Shown: positions 1-5,800 of the stretch, in pieces | Position numbering within the stretch: position 1 is the stretch's first letter | How the letters are laid out: each line of letters starts with the position of its first letter | DNA from: Fimbriimonadaceae bacterium | Lineage (GTDB): Bacteria > Armatimonadota > Fimbriimonadia > Fimbriimonadales > Fimbriimonadaceae | Length of the DNA stretch: 8,089 nucleotides | Assembly (NCBI GenBank): GCA_019454665.1 | Contig: JACFNW010000079.1 | Location: 1-8,089 of the forward strand | Reading direction: 5' to 3' | Notes under the pieces: generated by a model | What the model saw: the letters and a program-made list of their open reading frames with translations, nothing else | What the model was told of the DNA's origin: nothing | Databases searched by the model: none | Position numbers and translations under genes: made by a program

Positions 1-765
1 CGCCCGCCGATAGCCCGACGGCGCGTAGTTCGGCAGCGAGCGGTGGAGCGTGTAGCCGTTGAAGAACACGATGCTGCCCGCCTTGACCTCCACGGGCACG
101 GCCTCGTCGTTCGAATAGGGGAAGCGGCGCGCTTCGAACGCGCAATCGAACCGGGCGTCGCCGTGCCACTCCTGAAAGTAAAGGATGCCTTGACGGTGCG
201 AGCCCGGCAAAACCCACAGGCAACCGTTCTCGACCGTGGCGTCGTCCAGGGCGATCCATGCGCCGGCCAGCGAACGGTCGCGCGTCGGGATGTAAATCTC
301 GTCTTGGTGCCACGCTTGACCGGGTTTGCCCGAGGCCTTGATGAACAGCATGGACTGCATGCACTTGACGTTCGGGCTGATCACGTTTGTCAGACACTCG
401 ACGATCGCCGGATGCGCGAGGGCCCGTTCCATGAGCGGCGACACCTTGTGGGGGAAGTGGATGCACAGAAACCGGCGCATGGCTTCGGCGTCGGTCTCGC
501 CGGGAAGGCCGGGATCGGAGCCGGGCAACGGACCGCGTTCGCCCCTGCAGATGGCCAACGTTTCGCGGCGCAGTTCCTCGACTTCCTCAGGCGTCAGTGC
601 GTCTTGCAGGACCAGAAAGCCCTGCTCGGCATAGAAGCGCGCGGCCTCCTCGCCGACTGGTCGCTTGAACCAACCCGCGGGCGGCGAGCCGTTTATCCAC
701 GAAGACCAAGGGGCGAGACGGCGCTGTTCGGCGAGGGCGTTCCAACTGGCAGTGTTGGTTTCCAT
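1..765 (-). CDS. Phytanoyl-CoA dioxygenase (PhyH) family protein, N-terminal 255 residues, cut by window edge
   Basis: The minus-strand frame starting at ATG 765 stays open to the window edge, giving 255 residues and no stop. The protein looks like a non-haem Fe(II)/2-oxoglutarate oxygenase of the PhyH family. The iron-binding HxD pair is in WHQDE (H153, D155). The distal histidine is H241 in TLHRSLPNY, followed by R253/R254, one of which is the likely 2-oxoglutarate anchor. PGSHRQG (186-193) and the GSIVFFNG strand (230-237) are also typical. The N-terminal FYAEQGFLVLQDALTPEEVEELR (44-66) resembles the usual family start. Family members are about 250-300 residues, so most of the gene is visible. 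There is no signal peptide, so it is probably cytoplasmic. No Shine-Dalgarno sequence precedes the ATG; TATAGT lies 12 nt upstream (778-783). The substrate cannot be told from sequence, since the family also includes hydroxylases of small metabolites. Confidence 0.88.
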   Translation of the reverse strand, partial: METNTASWNALAEQRRLAPWSSWINGSPPAGWFKRPVGEEAARFYAEQGFLVLQDALTPEEVEELRRETLAICRGERGPLPGSDPGLPGETDAEAMRRFLCIHFPHKVSPLMERALAHPAIVECLTNVISPNVKCMQSMLFIKASGKPGQAWHQDEIYIPTRDRSLAGAWIALDDATVENGCLWVLPGSHRQGILYFQEWHGDARFDCAFEARRFPYSNDEAVPVEVKAGSIVFFNGYTLHRSLPNYAPSGYRRA

Positions 766-827
766 GGGCGTATCCCGACTATACAGGATGCAGCGGGGTT
801 GTGTACCGGACCTTCGCATGGCGCAGG

Positions 828-833
828 TATCGT
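828..833 (+). promoter_or_regulatory. Possible -10 hexamer for a leaderless reductase transcript
   Basis: TATCGT ends 6 nt before the ATG at 840, which would place transcription initiation on or next to the start codon. No good -35 hexamer is visible 16-19 nt upstream. The call rests only on spacing and the absence of a Shine-Dalgarno sequence. Confidence 0.2.
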
Positions 834-839
834 CCCTTC

Positions 840-1355
840 ATGTCGGAAGTCGTGTTGCACATGGCCGTTTCGCTGGATGGATACGTCGAAGGACCGGACC
901 GCGACCTCGGATGGCTGATCGAAGACCCGGGGCTGGATTTCGAGCCGTTTCTTCGGAAGGTGGAGATCATGTTGATGGGCCGGCGGACCTACGAAACGGC
1001 CCTTGACCTCGGCTGGCCGTACGAGGGGATGCGGGCCTTGGTCTTCTCGCGCGACCCCTCGTTCGAGGTTGCCGACGAGCGGGTGGAGTCCTATACCAAG
1101 GGAGTGGATCGGTGGCTGGAAGAGGAGCGGCCCTTGCTGGAAGGCGACGCCTGGGTGGTCGGCGGTGCGCCCCTAGTCCGCGCCTTCATGGATGCCGACG
1201 CCGTGGACCGCATGACCTTGGGCATCCACCCGGTCGTGTTGGGGGGCGGGGTGCCGTTGTTCGAGCAGGGAACGCCACGACGCGAGTTCCAAACCCGCGC
1301 GGTGGATTCGTACCGCGGGGGTTTGGTGCTCGTCGAATACGAACGGGTCCGCTGA
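840..1355 (+). CDS. RibD C-terminal / dihydrofolate reductase-fold family protein
   Basis: This is a 171-residue cytoplasmic protein of the RibD-C/DHFR-like family (stand-alone YwjB/YyaP type), probably an NADPH-dependent reductase of unknown substrate. Visible hallmarks are the N-terminal strand MAVSLDGYVEGPD (8-20) and LMGRRTYE (45-52), the usual nucleotide-binding MGRxTYE segment. WVVGGAPLVRAFMDADAVD (105-123) and the C-terminal GGGVPLFEQG (135-144) complete the pattern. Length is normal for the family. An in-frame ATG at 801 would add 13 residues with no homology-like character, so I chose 840, where the conserved first strand begins. There is no Shine-Dalgarno sequence. A TATCGT hexamer at 828-833 ends 6 nt before the ATG, which would suit a leaderless transcript but is weak evidence. 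It diverges from the PhyH gene (74 nt between starts) and converges on the L31 gene. True dihydrofolate reductase (FolA) is unlikely. Confidence 0.85.
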   Translation: MSEVVLHMAVSLDGYVEGPDRDLGWLIEDPGLDFEPFLRKVEIMLMGRRTYETALDLGWPYEGMRALVFSRDPSFEVADERVESYTKGVDRWLEEERPLLEGDAWVVGGAPLVRAFMDADAVDRMTLGIHPVVLGGGVPLFEQGTPRREFQTRAVDSYRGGLVLVEYERVR

Positions 1356-1359
1356 CGCT

Positions 1360-1617
1360 TTACTTGCGGTTGGCGTCGCCCATCTGCTTGGCGTAGCGCC
1401 GCATGAACTTCTCGACGCGGCCGGCAGAGTCCACGAGGCGCTTCTGGCCCGTGTAGAAGGGGTGGGTGAACGCGCTGATGTCCAGGCGGATGACGTGGTG
1501 CGTCACGCCGTCAATGACGCGCGTCTCGTCGGTCTTGTGGGTGGAGATGCCCGTCCACTCGTGCTCGCCATCAACGAACAGGACCGGATAATTCTTGGGG
1601 TGGGTGCCAGACTTCAT
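1360..1617 (-). CDS. rpmE2: 50S ribosomal protein bL31, type B (cysteine-free)
   Basis: An 85-residue protein of the large ribosomal subunit, where bL31 bridges to the 30S head. It aligns by eye with type B (YkgM-like) L31: start [14 protein letters not shown], central [14 protein letters not shown] (35-48), the near-invariant HPFYTG (52-57), and a basic C-terminal tail with RVEKFMRRY (67-75). It contains no cysteine, so the zinc-binding CxxC of type A L31 is absent. The open frame extends 26 codons further upstream, but ATG 1617 is preceded at good spacing by AGGA (1624-1627 on the plus strand) and starts at the conserved N-terminus. The stop lies 4 bp from the stop of the convergent reductase gene, leaving no room for a separate terminator. 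It probably has its own promoter inside the upstream terminator hairpin, followed by a short leader with a hairpin. Type B paralogues are often zinc-starvation genes, but no Zur box is apparent and this may be the only L31. Confidence 0.95.
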   Translation of the reverse strand: MKSGTHPKNYPVLFVDGEHEWTGISTHKTDETRVIDGVTHHVIRLDISAFTHPFYTGQKRLVDSAGRVEKFMRRYAKQMGDANRK

Positions 1618-1633
1618 GAGCGTTCCTACTGCG

Positions 1634-1654
1634 GCGCCGATTGCCGACCGGCGC
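1634..1654 (-). promoter_or_regulatory. Hairpin in the L31 leader, just upstream of the ribosome binding site
   Basis: A perfect 6-bp inverted repeat (GCGCCG / CGGCGC, 1634-1639 and 1649-1654) encloses a 9-nt loop. In the minus-strand mRNA it ends 6 nt before the AGGA of the L31 gene. Ribosomal protein genes are often translationally autoregulated by structures in this position. The structure is seen; the function is inferred. Confidence 0.35.
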
Positions 1655-1660
1655 ACGAAC

Positions 1661-1707
1661 ACAAAAGGATACCCGGACCGACCCTGCAGGGTCAAATCCG
1701 GGTATCC
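1661..1707 (-). terminator. Intrinsic terminator of the PEP-CTERM gene, with nested palindrome
   Basis: Perfect 11-bp arms (1667-1677 and 1697-1707: GGATACCCGGA / TCCGGGTATCC) enclose a second perfect palindrome, GACCCTGCAGGGTC (1680-1693). Read on the minus strand, the stem begins 17 nt after the PEP-CTERM stop codon and is followed directly by TTTTGTGTT. The T-run exists only in that orientation, which fixes the strand. A small extra inverted repeat, GGCG-AGT-CGCC (1714-1724), sits between the stop codon and the stem. Confidence 0.8.
1666..1695 (-). promoter_or_regulatory. Promoter-like sequence for L31 inside the terminator hairpin
   Basis: On the minus strand, TTGACC (1690-1695) and TATCCT (1666-1671) are separated by 18 nt. 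They match the sigma70 -35 at five of six and the -10 at four of six positions. Initiation would fall near 1659-1660, giving a leader of about 42 nt that carries the 1634-1654 hairpin and the L31 ribosome binding site. Both hexamers lie inside the terminator stem-loop, so part of the match could be coincidental. Confidence 0.4.
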
Positions 1708-1724
1708 GAGGGTGGCGAGTCGCC

Positions 1725-2525
1725 TTAGCGGCGTCGGCGTCGCGCCAGAGCGGCCAAGCCGATGCCGAGAGCGGCGAGGGTCGCCGGCTCGGGAACCAGC
1801 TCGACTTCCGCATAGGAGAACTGGAACGTCGCGCTGGCGGACGTCGTGTTGTCTCCGATGAACAGGAAGTTCGGCGTCTCGTACGGGTCGATCGGCCCGA
1901 CGAACGACGTGTAATCCTTGGTCGCCGCAGAGTACAGCAGGTTGTCGTTGAACCGAACCGAATAGTTGCCGCCGATCACGGTCACGTCCACGCGGTTCAG
2001 GCCTGCCATGCCCGTGCCGGCGCCTGTGGTGTCCACAAAGCCGCGCTCCTGGGACTGGTGGTGCTCAAACAAGGGCGTGTCCGTCTGGCCCCAGATCTCG
2101 TCGGTCCAGACGCCGAGTTCGATGCCCTTCATGTCAGAGCCCAGGATGATGAAGCTGAGCCCCGCGCGGTCGGCCAAGCCATCGGGCGGGTTGCTGTGGT
2201 CGGCCGTCGAAGCGCCATGGTCTTCGGCGATCACCTTGATGTCGAACCGAAGTCGGAAACCGACCACCGGGTCCAGGTTGAAGGGAGTCACGGCGCCCCA
2301 GCCCGCATAAGGCAGGTAAGCCGCCGACGTGTTCAGTGTGGTGTAGCCCGAACCGCCGGGAGGGGTCACGACCGCCGTCCCAGCCGGAAGGTTCTGGTAC
2401 AGCCAGCCTTGGGCGTCGGGGGTGCTGTTGAGGGCACCCGAGTAAAGCGGAATGACTTGGGCAAAGCCCGTCGTGCCAACGCCCAGGCCGAGCCCAAGCG
2501 CGAGCAACCTCGCGTATTGCTTCAT
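1725..2525 (-). CDS. PEP-CTERM sorting domain protein (exported, possible choice-of-anchor Y type)
   Basis: A 266-residue exported protein. The N-terminal signal peptide (about 1-22, hydrophobic [16 protein letters not shown] after a Lys/Arg start) is followed by a single extracellular domain. The C-terminus is a textbook PEP-CTERM signal: VPEP at 244-247, a short hydrophobic helix (250-260) and a terminal run of arginines (262-266). In other bacteria such tails are recognised by an exosortase, which cleaves and transfers the protein to the surface or an extracellular matrix; none is encoded here. The body contains [13 protein letters not shown] (91-103), [20 protein letters not shown] (119-138) and WTDEIWGQ (140-147). 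I associate this pattern with the choice-of-anchor Y group of PEP-CTERM proteins, but that is from memory. The function of the ectodomain is unknown. The start has only a weak GAGAGA-type ribosome site. It has its own terminator downstream and a candidate promoter upstream, so it is probably separate from the M1 gene. Confidence 0.9.
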   Translation of the reverse strand: MKQYARLLALGLGLGVGTTGFAQVIPLYSGALNSTPDAQGWLYQNLPAGTAVVTPPGGSGYTTLNTSAAYLPYAGWGAVTPFNLDPVVGFRLRFDIKVIAEDHGASTADHSNPPDGLADRAGLSFIILGSDMKGIELGVWTDEIWGQTDTPLFEHHQSQERGFVDTTGAGTGMAGLNRVDVTVIGGNYSVRFNDNLLYSAATKDYTSFVGPIDPYETPNFLFIGDNTTSASATFQFSYAEVELVPEPATLAALGIGLAALARRRRR

Positions 2526-2574
2526 GTGAACCGATCATCTCTCTCTGGCGCGGCTCGTTGACCGCACCAACCGA

Positions 2575-2605
2575 AGTATAGCGACCCTACGGCCAAATGA
2601 ATCAA
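2575..2605 (-). promoter_or_regulatory. Candidate sigma70-type promoter for the PEP-CTERM gene
   Basis: On the minus strand, TTGATT (2600-2605) and TATACT (2575-2580) lie in the 84-nt gap after the M1 gene. The spacer is 19 nt, longer than ideal, but the -10 matches the consensus at five of six positions. The implied leader is about 45 nt. Readthrough from the peptidase operon remains possible because no terminator is visible in the gap. Confidence 0.35.
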
Positions 2606-2609
2606 CGAT

Positions 2610-4646
2610 TTAACGTAAAGATTTCACGAGGAACACGAACTCGGCCGAACCGCCTGGCAATCCGTCGCCGGAGGGCCATGTCCCGGAGTGTTCGCCGTCG
2701 AGTTTCAAGCCCGTGGCCGAACCCGTCAGCGAGTCGCGAGCCGTGACTTTGTACGTGTCTGGCTGAAGCGGACGGGCTAGGCTGAGCGTCGCCCGACGAC
2801 CGCTCAAGGACGTGTGAACGCCGAACTTGACCGATCCCGTTCGGCTGCCAACGATGGAGAAGTCGCTGGAACGGGCGTTCACGGCGGTCGTGAAGTCGAT
2901 CTCGACGGACCGCACACTCCGGGCGTTCAGATCGAAGTGGCGTGGGGAAGTTGCCACGATCACCGGCGGGCCCTCTGCATAGGTCACGCGCTCGATGCCC
3001 GTGTTCAGCACCCAGCCGTCGGGGTCGAGCGCGGGAGTGCCGGGGTCGGCCGAGACGGGGAGGGTGTAGTGCTGCGTGCGCGCGGAGTTCCAGAGCGTGG
3101 TGTCCAAACCCGTGCCGCGCAAGCCGACCGGCATGGCGAAGGTGGGCCACGCCAAGCTCTGCCGTTGCTCCAGCGAAACCAGCAGGTAGTCCTTGCCGGC
3201 GATGCGGCGCAGCTCGCTGCCCCAGCGGTAGTTCGGCGCGCCGGGCTGGAAAAGCCACGGATCGAAGAACCACGAGAGGTCTCGCGCGGCGACCTGCTCG
3301 GCCGTTTCGATGAAGTCCTGCGTGGTGGCCGTGCCCCACGCGTGACGCGCCCGGTGTTCGGCGAGGATCGCGAAGAACGTGGCGTCTCCCACGACCTTGC
3401 GGAGCATGTGCAGCACCCAGCCCGCCTTGCGGTACGAGAAGTTGCCGCTGAAGATGCGCGAGACAGAGGTTGGGTTCGGGATGTACACGGTCCCATCCAC
3501 CGAACCTGGTCGACGGGATTGCATGGCCGACTTGAGCGCGGGCAACCCGCTGCTTCCGGGCTGGCGCTCGGCCCAAAGCGCCTCGGAATAGGTCGCGAAC
3601 CCCTCGTTCAGCCAGATGTCGCTCCACGTCTCGCACGTGACCAAGTCGCCCCACCACTGGTGGGCCAACTCGTGGGCGGTGAGCGATTCGCCCCAACCGC
3701 CTTGGCCCGACATCGTTTGATGCTCCATTCCTCCGCCGAAACCGAACTGATAGATCCCATACTTTTCGCCCAGGAACGGATACTCGCCGAAGATAGGGCG
3801 GAACGCGGCGAGCATGTCGCGCGAGCGTTCCCAAAGCGCCCGCCGGTCGGCGTTGTCGTGCTCGGGGTAGACCATGAAGTCGAGCGGCATGGTCCCGTTC
3901 GGCGATTCGTAGGTGGTCCGCCACGAGTTGTAGTCGGCCACGCTGAACGCGACCAGATACGGCGCCATGCGGTAGCGGGAGACGAACCGGTGACGGATGA
4001 GGCCGTTCGGGGCGGTCGTGGTGCCCGATGGGAGGCCGTTCGCCGCCACCGACAACCCTGGCGGCACACCGATTTCCAGGTCCACGGTCGCCTTGTCGGT
4101 GTTCACGTCCTTGGCGGGCCACCACGTGTAGGCGAACCACGGCTCGCTCAACGTCGAAACGTGCGGCATGCCGTTCGCCTTGGTGGTGAACAGGATCGAA
4201 CCGAAGCCCTCGCCTTGCGGTGGCACGCCCTGGTACGCGACCTCGATCGCGAACGCCTCGCCGTTCTTGTAGGTGCGGTCCAGCGGGACCCGGATCGTGG
4301 CAGCGTCCAACCGCTCGTAGGTCACGGTTCGCTCGTTCTGGATCACCACCACCGCGAACGCGTTCGAGATTCGGATGTCGATGGAGTTCAGTTGCGACGT
4401 TCTCGACCTTCCGTGGATCACACAACGGCCCACCAACCGCCGACCCGGAATGTCGAGGTCAATGGAGAGTTGATAGTGGATCACGTCCGACGACGCATCA
4501 AGGCTCGAGGGCGGCAACAGCAGTGCGGCCAGAGGCAGCGGTTCGCTTCGCGCGGCGGAGCACTGGTCGCAGCCTTGCCACGCGAAGGGAGACGCGGCCA
4601 CGAACAACGCCAAACTGCCGGCGAGGAACCGCACGAAGGGCCTCAT
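2610..4646 (-). CDS. Secreted M1 family zinc metallopeptidase (aminopeptidase-like) with C-terminal Ig-like domain
   Basis: A 678-residue exported gluzincin. An N-terminal hydrophobic segment (about 5-22) serves as signal peptide. The M1 N-terminal beta domain follows (about 50-250), with HYQLSIDLDIP (57-67). The catalytic core has HELAHQWWGD (325-334; zinc ligands H325 and H329, base E326) and WLNEGFATYSE (345-355; third ligand E348). Y405 in FSYRKAGWVLHML is the likely transition-state tyrosine. The substrate-binding GxMEN motif appears as GGMEH (305-309). From about 560 to the end is an Ig-like domain of the SbsA/Big_5 sort, ending with the characteristic LDGE (649-652), PSGDGLPGG (658-666) and AEFVF. 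It probably trims peptides outside the cytoplasm. The start is supported by GAAGGG directly upstream. It begins 22 nt after the S41 stop codon, so the two are presumably cotranscribed. Whether it is an aminopeptidase or only M1-like cannot be settled from sequence. Confidence 0.92.
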   Translation of the reverse strand: MRPFVRFLAGSLALFVAASPFAWQGCDQCSAARSEPLPLAALLLPPSSLDASSDVIHYQLSIDLDIPGRRLVGRCVIHGRSRTSQLNSIDIRISNAFAVVVIQNERTVTYERLDAATIRVPLDRTYKNGEAFAIEVAYQGVPPQGEGFGSILFTTKANGMPHVSTLSEPWFAYTWWPAKDVNTDKATVDLEIGVPPGLSVAANGLPSGTTTAPNGLIRHRFVSRYRMAPYLVAFSVADYNSWRTTYESPNGTMPLDFMVYPEHDNADRRALWERSRDMLAAFRPIFGEYPFLGEKYGIYQFGFGGGMEHQTMSGQGGWGESLTAHELAHQWWGDLVTCETWSDIWLNEGFATYSEALWAERQPGSSGLPALKSAMQSRRPGSVDGTVYIPNPTSVSRIFSGNFSYRKAGWVLHMLRKVVGDATFFAILAEHRARHAWGTATTQDFIETAEQVAARDLSWFFDPWLFQPGAPNYRWGSELRRIAGKDYLLVSLEQRQSLAWPTFAMPVGLRGTGLDTTLWNSARTQHYTLPVSADPGTPALDPDGWVLNTGIERVTYAEGPPVIVATSPRHFDLNARSVRSVEIDFTTAVNARSSDFSIVGSRTGSVKFGVHTSLSGRRATLSLARPLQPDTYKVTARDSLTGSATGLKLDGEHSGTWPSGDGLPGGSAEFVFLVKSLR

Positions 4647-4668
4647 CGCCCTTCATGATACATCGCGC

Positions 4669-5709
4669 TTACGAACCGCCCGCGATCGCCTTCAGAACCT
4701 GCTCCAGTCGCTCGCGGTCGGAGCCCTGGGCGGCTTCCTTGAGCTTCTCGACGGCCATGCGGTGGGCGATGGTCAACGCGTCCTCGGGCTTCGCCTCGAC
4801 CTCGGGGAGGACGCCGGTGCCTTCCCAGTTCTTGCCCGTGATCGGATTCTTGGCCATGCCGACGGGGATGAACGCCGAATAGTGGTCGCCGAGCCGAACC
4901 GTGCCGCCCGGATTCGCGCCGCCCCAGGTGCTCTCCCCGATCAGCGTGGCCCGCTTCTGGGTCTGGAGGTTGTACGCGAACTCCTCGGCGCCTGAGCCGG
5001 TGCGCTTGCCGACCACGACGAAGATCGGCTTGTCGAAGTACGCATGCTCCTTGACGGGTTCCGTGATGAAGTCGTTTCGCACCAGTTGGTCGCCCCGGCG
5101 CATGAGCAGGCTGTTCACATGCGTGGGCTTGTCGAACAGATAGCTGCAGATCATCCGGACGGTCGAGGGCGAGCCGCCACCGTTGCCGCGCAAGTCGAAG
5201 ATCAGCGCATCGGTGTCGGCGACAAAGGCCATCGCCGCTTCGACCGGACGCCGGGCGATCGCGGGGTCGCTGAACATGTTGAACCGGATGTAGCCCACGT
5301 TGCCTTGCAGCCGCTTGACCTCTTCGAACCCGGCGTTGGCCTGCCGCATCTGCTTCGCCATCGCTGCGATTTCGGCCTCCGAGGGCTCGGCGGCTTGGGC
5401 TCGGGCGGGAAGGGGAGTCGCACTGAACCGCACGCGAAGGTGGGCGTCGGAGCAGACGCTGTTGACGTCCTTCGACAAGGCCATCGCGAACGCCTCGCCC
5501 GTGGTCGCCTCGTCGTAGGCACCCGACTTCAGCCGGTCGCGAAGCAACTGGGCTGCGGCCTCGCCCTTGTCCTTGAGCACGTACCGCTCGGTCATCGCTT
5601 TGGCCAGAGCATCCACGACCTGGGCCTTGTCGTCCTTGGACGCTTGTGGCATGGAGAGGGCAGCCACCGCCAACAGCAGCAGCGTGGAAAGGTAAGAGTG
5701 CTTCTTCAT
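4669..5709 (-). CDS. Secreted S41 family peptidase, IRBP/tricorn-like, without PDZ domain
   Basis: A 346-residue exported serine peptidase. A signal peptide (1 to about 21, MKK start and LLLLAVAALS core, no lipobox cysteine) is followed by a helical N-terminal domain (25-85) of the kind found in interphotoreceptor retinoid-binding protein-like S41 members. H90 in SDAHLRVRF is the probable catalytic histidine. Further family marks are VGYIRFNMF (138-146), ALIFDLRGNGGG (168-179) and the nucleophile region TGSGAEEFAYNLQ (237-249), with S239 the likely serine. GESTWGGANPGG (258-269) and NPITGKNWEGTGVLPEV (288-304) also fit. Many relatives read SAAEEF where this has SGAEEF. A PDZ domain is not evident, unlike carboxy-terminal processing proteases. 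The ATG at 5709 has no clear Shine-Dalgarno sequence, and no near promoter is visible. Expression may depend on the promoter at 6155-6183, with a long structured leader. It is followed by the M1 gene after 22 nt. Confidence 0.92.
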   Translation of the reverse strand: MKKHSYLSTLLLLAVAALSMPQASKDDKAQVVDALAKAMTERYVLKDKGEAAAQLLRDRLKSGAYDEATTGEAFAMALSKDVNSVCSDAHLRVRFSATPLPARAQAAEPSEAEIAAMAKQMRQANAGFEEVKRLQGNVGYIRFNMFSDPAIARRPVEAAMAFVADTDALIFDLRGNGGGSPSTVRMICSYLFDKPTHVNSLLMRRGDQLVRNDFITEPVKEHAYFDKPIFVVVGKRTGSGAEEFAYNLQTQKRATLIGESTWGGANPGGTVRLGDHYSAFIPVGMAKNPITGKNWEGTGVLPEVEAKPEDALTIAHRMAVEKLKEAAQGSDRERLEQVLKAIAGGS

Positions 5710-5777
5710 CGCGAGTTCAGGTCGTTACGCTGGGTGGCGGGACAGGAGTTCCCGTTCCCGGCGAGGAGGTGTGGGAC

Positions 5778-5800
5778 AAAAAGCGAGGGCGCATCGCGCC
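5778..5800 (-). terminator. Weak candidate terminator at the 3' end of the putative RNA
   Basis: On the minus strand the 5-bp stem GGCGC/GCGCC (5788-5800, 3-nt loop) is followed, after CTCGC, by TTTTT (5778-5782). An alternative 4-bp stem GCGA/TCGC abuts the T-run directly. Both are weaker than typical intrinsic terminators. If functional, it would separate the RNA from the S41 gene, at least in part. Confidence 0.25.

Noticed and set aside
1667..1707. tRNA-like fragment (GGTCAAATCC resembles a T arm and the flanks pair like an acceptor stem)
   Set aside because: There is no D arm or anticodon arm. The perfect 11-bp arms and T-run are fully explained by a terminator.
2814..4658. Long open frame of 614 codons on the plus strand opposite the M1 peptidase gene
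   Set aside because: It is antisense to a gene with intact catalytic motifs. Its translation is a compositionally biased Arg/Gly/Val-rich sequence with no recognisable domain, as expected from GC-rich codon positions.
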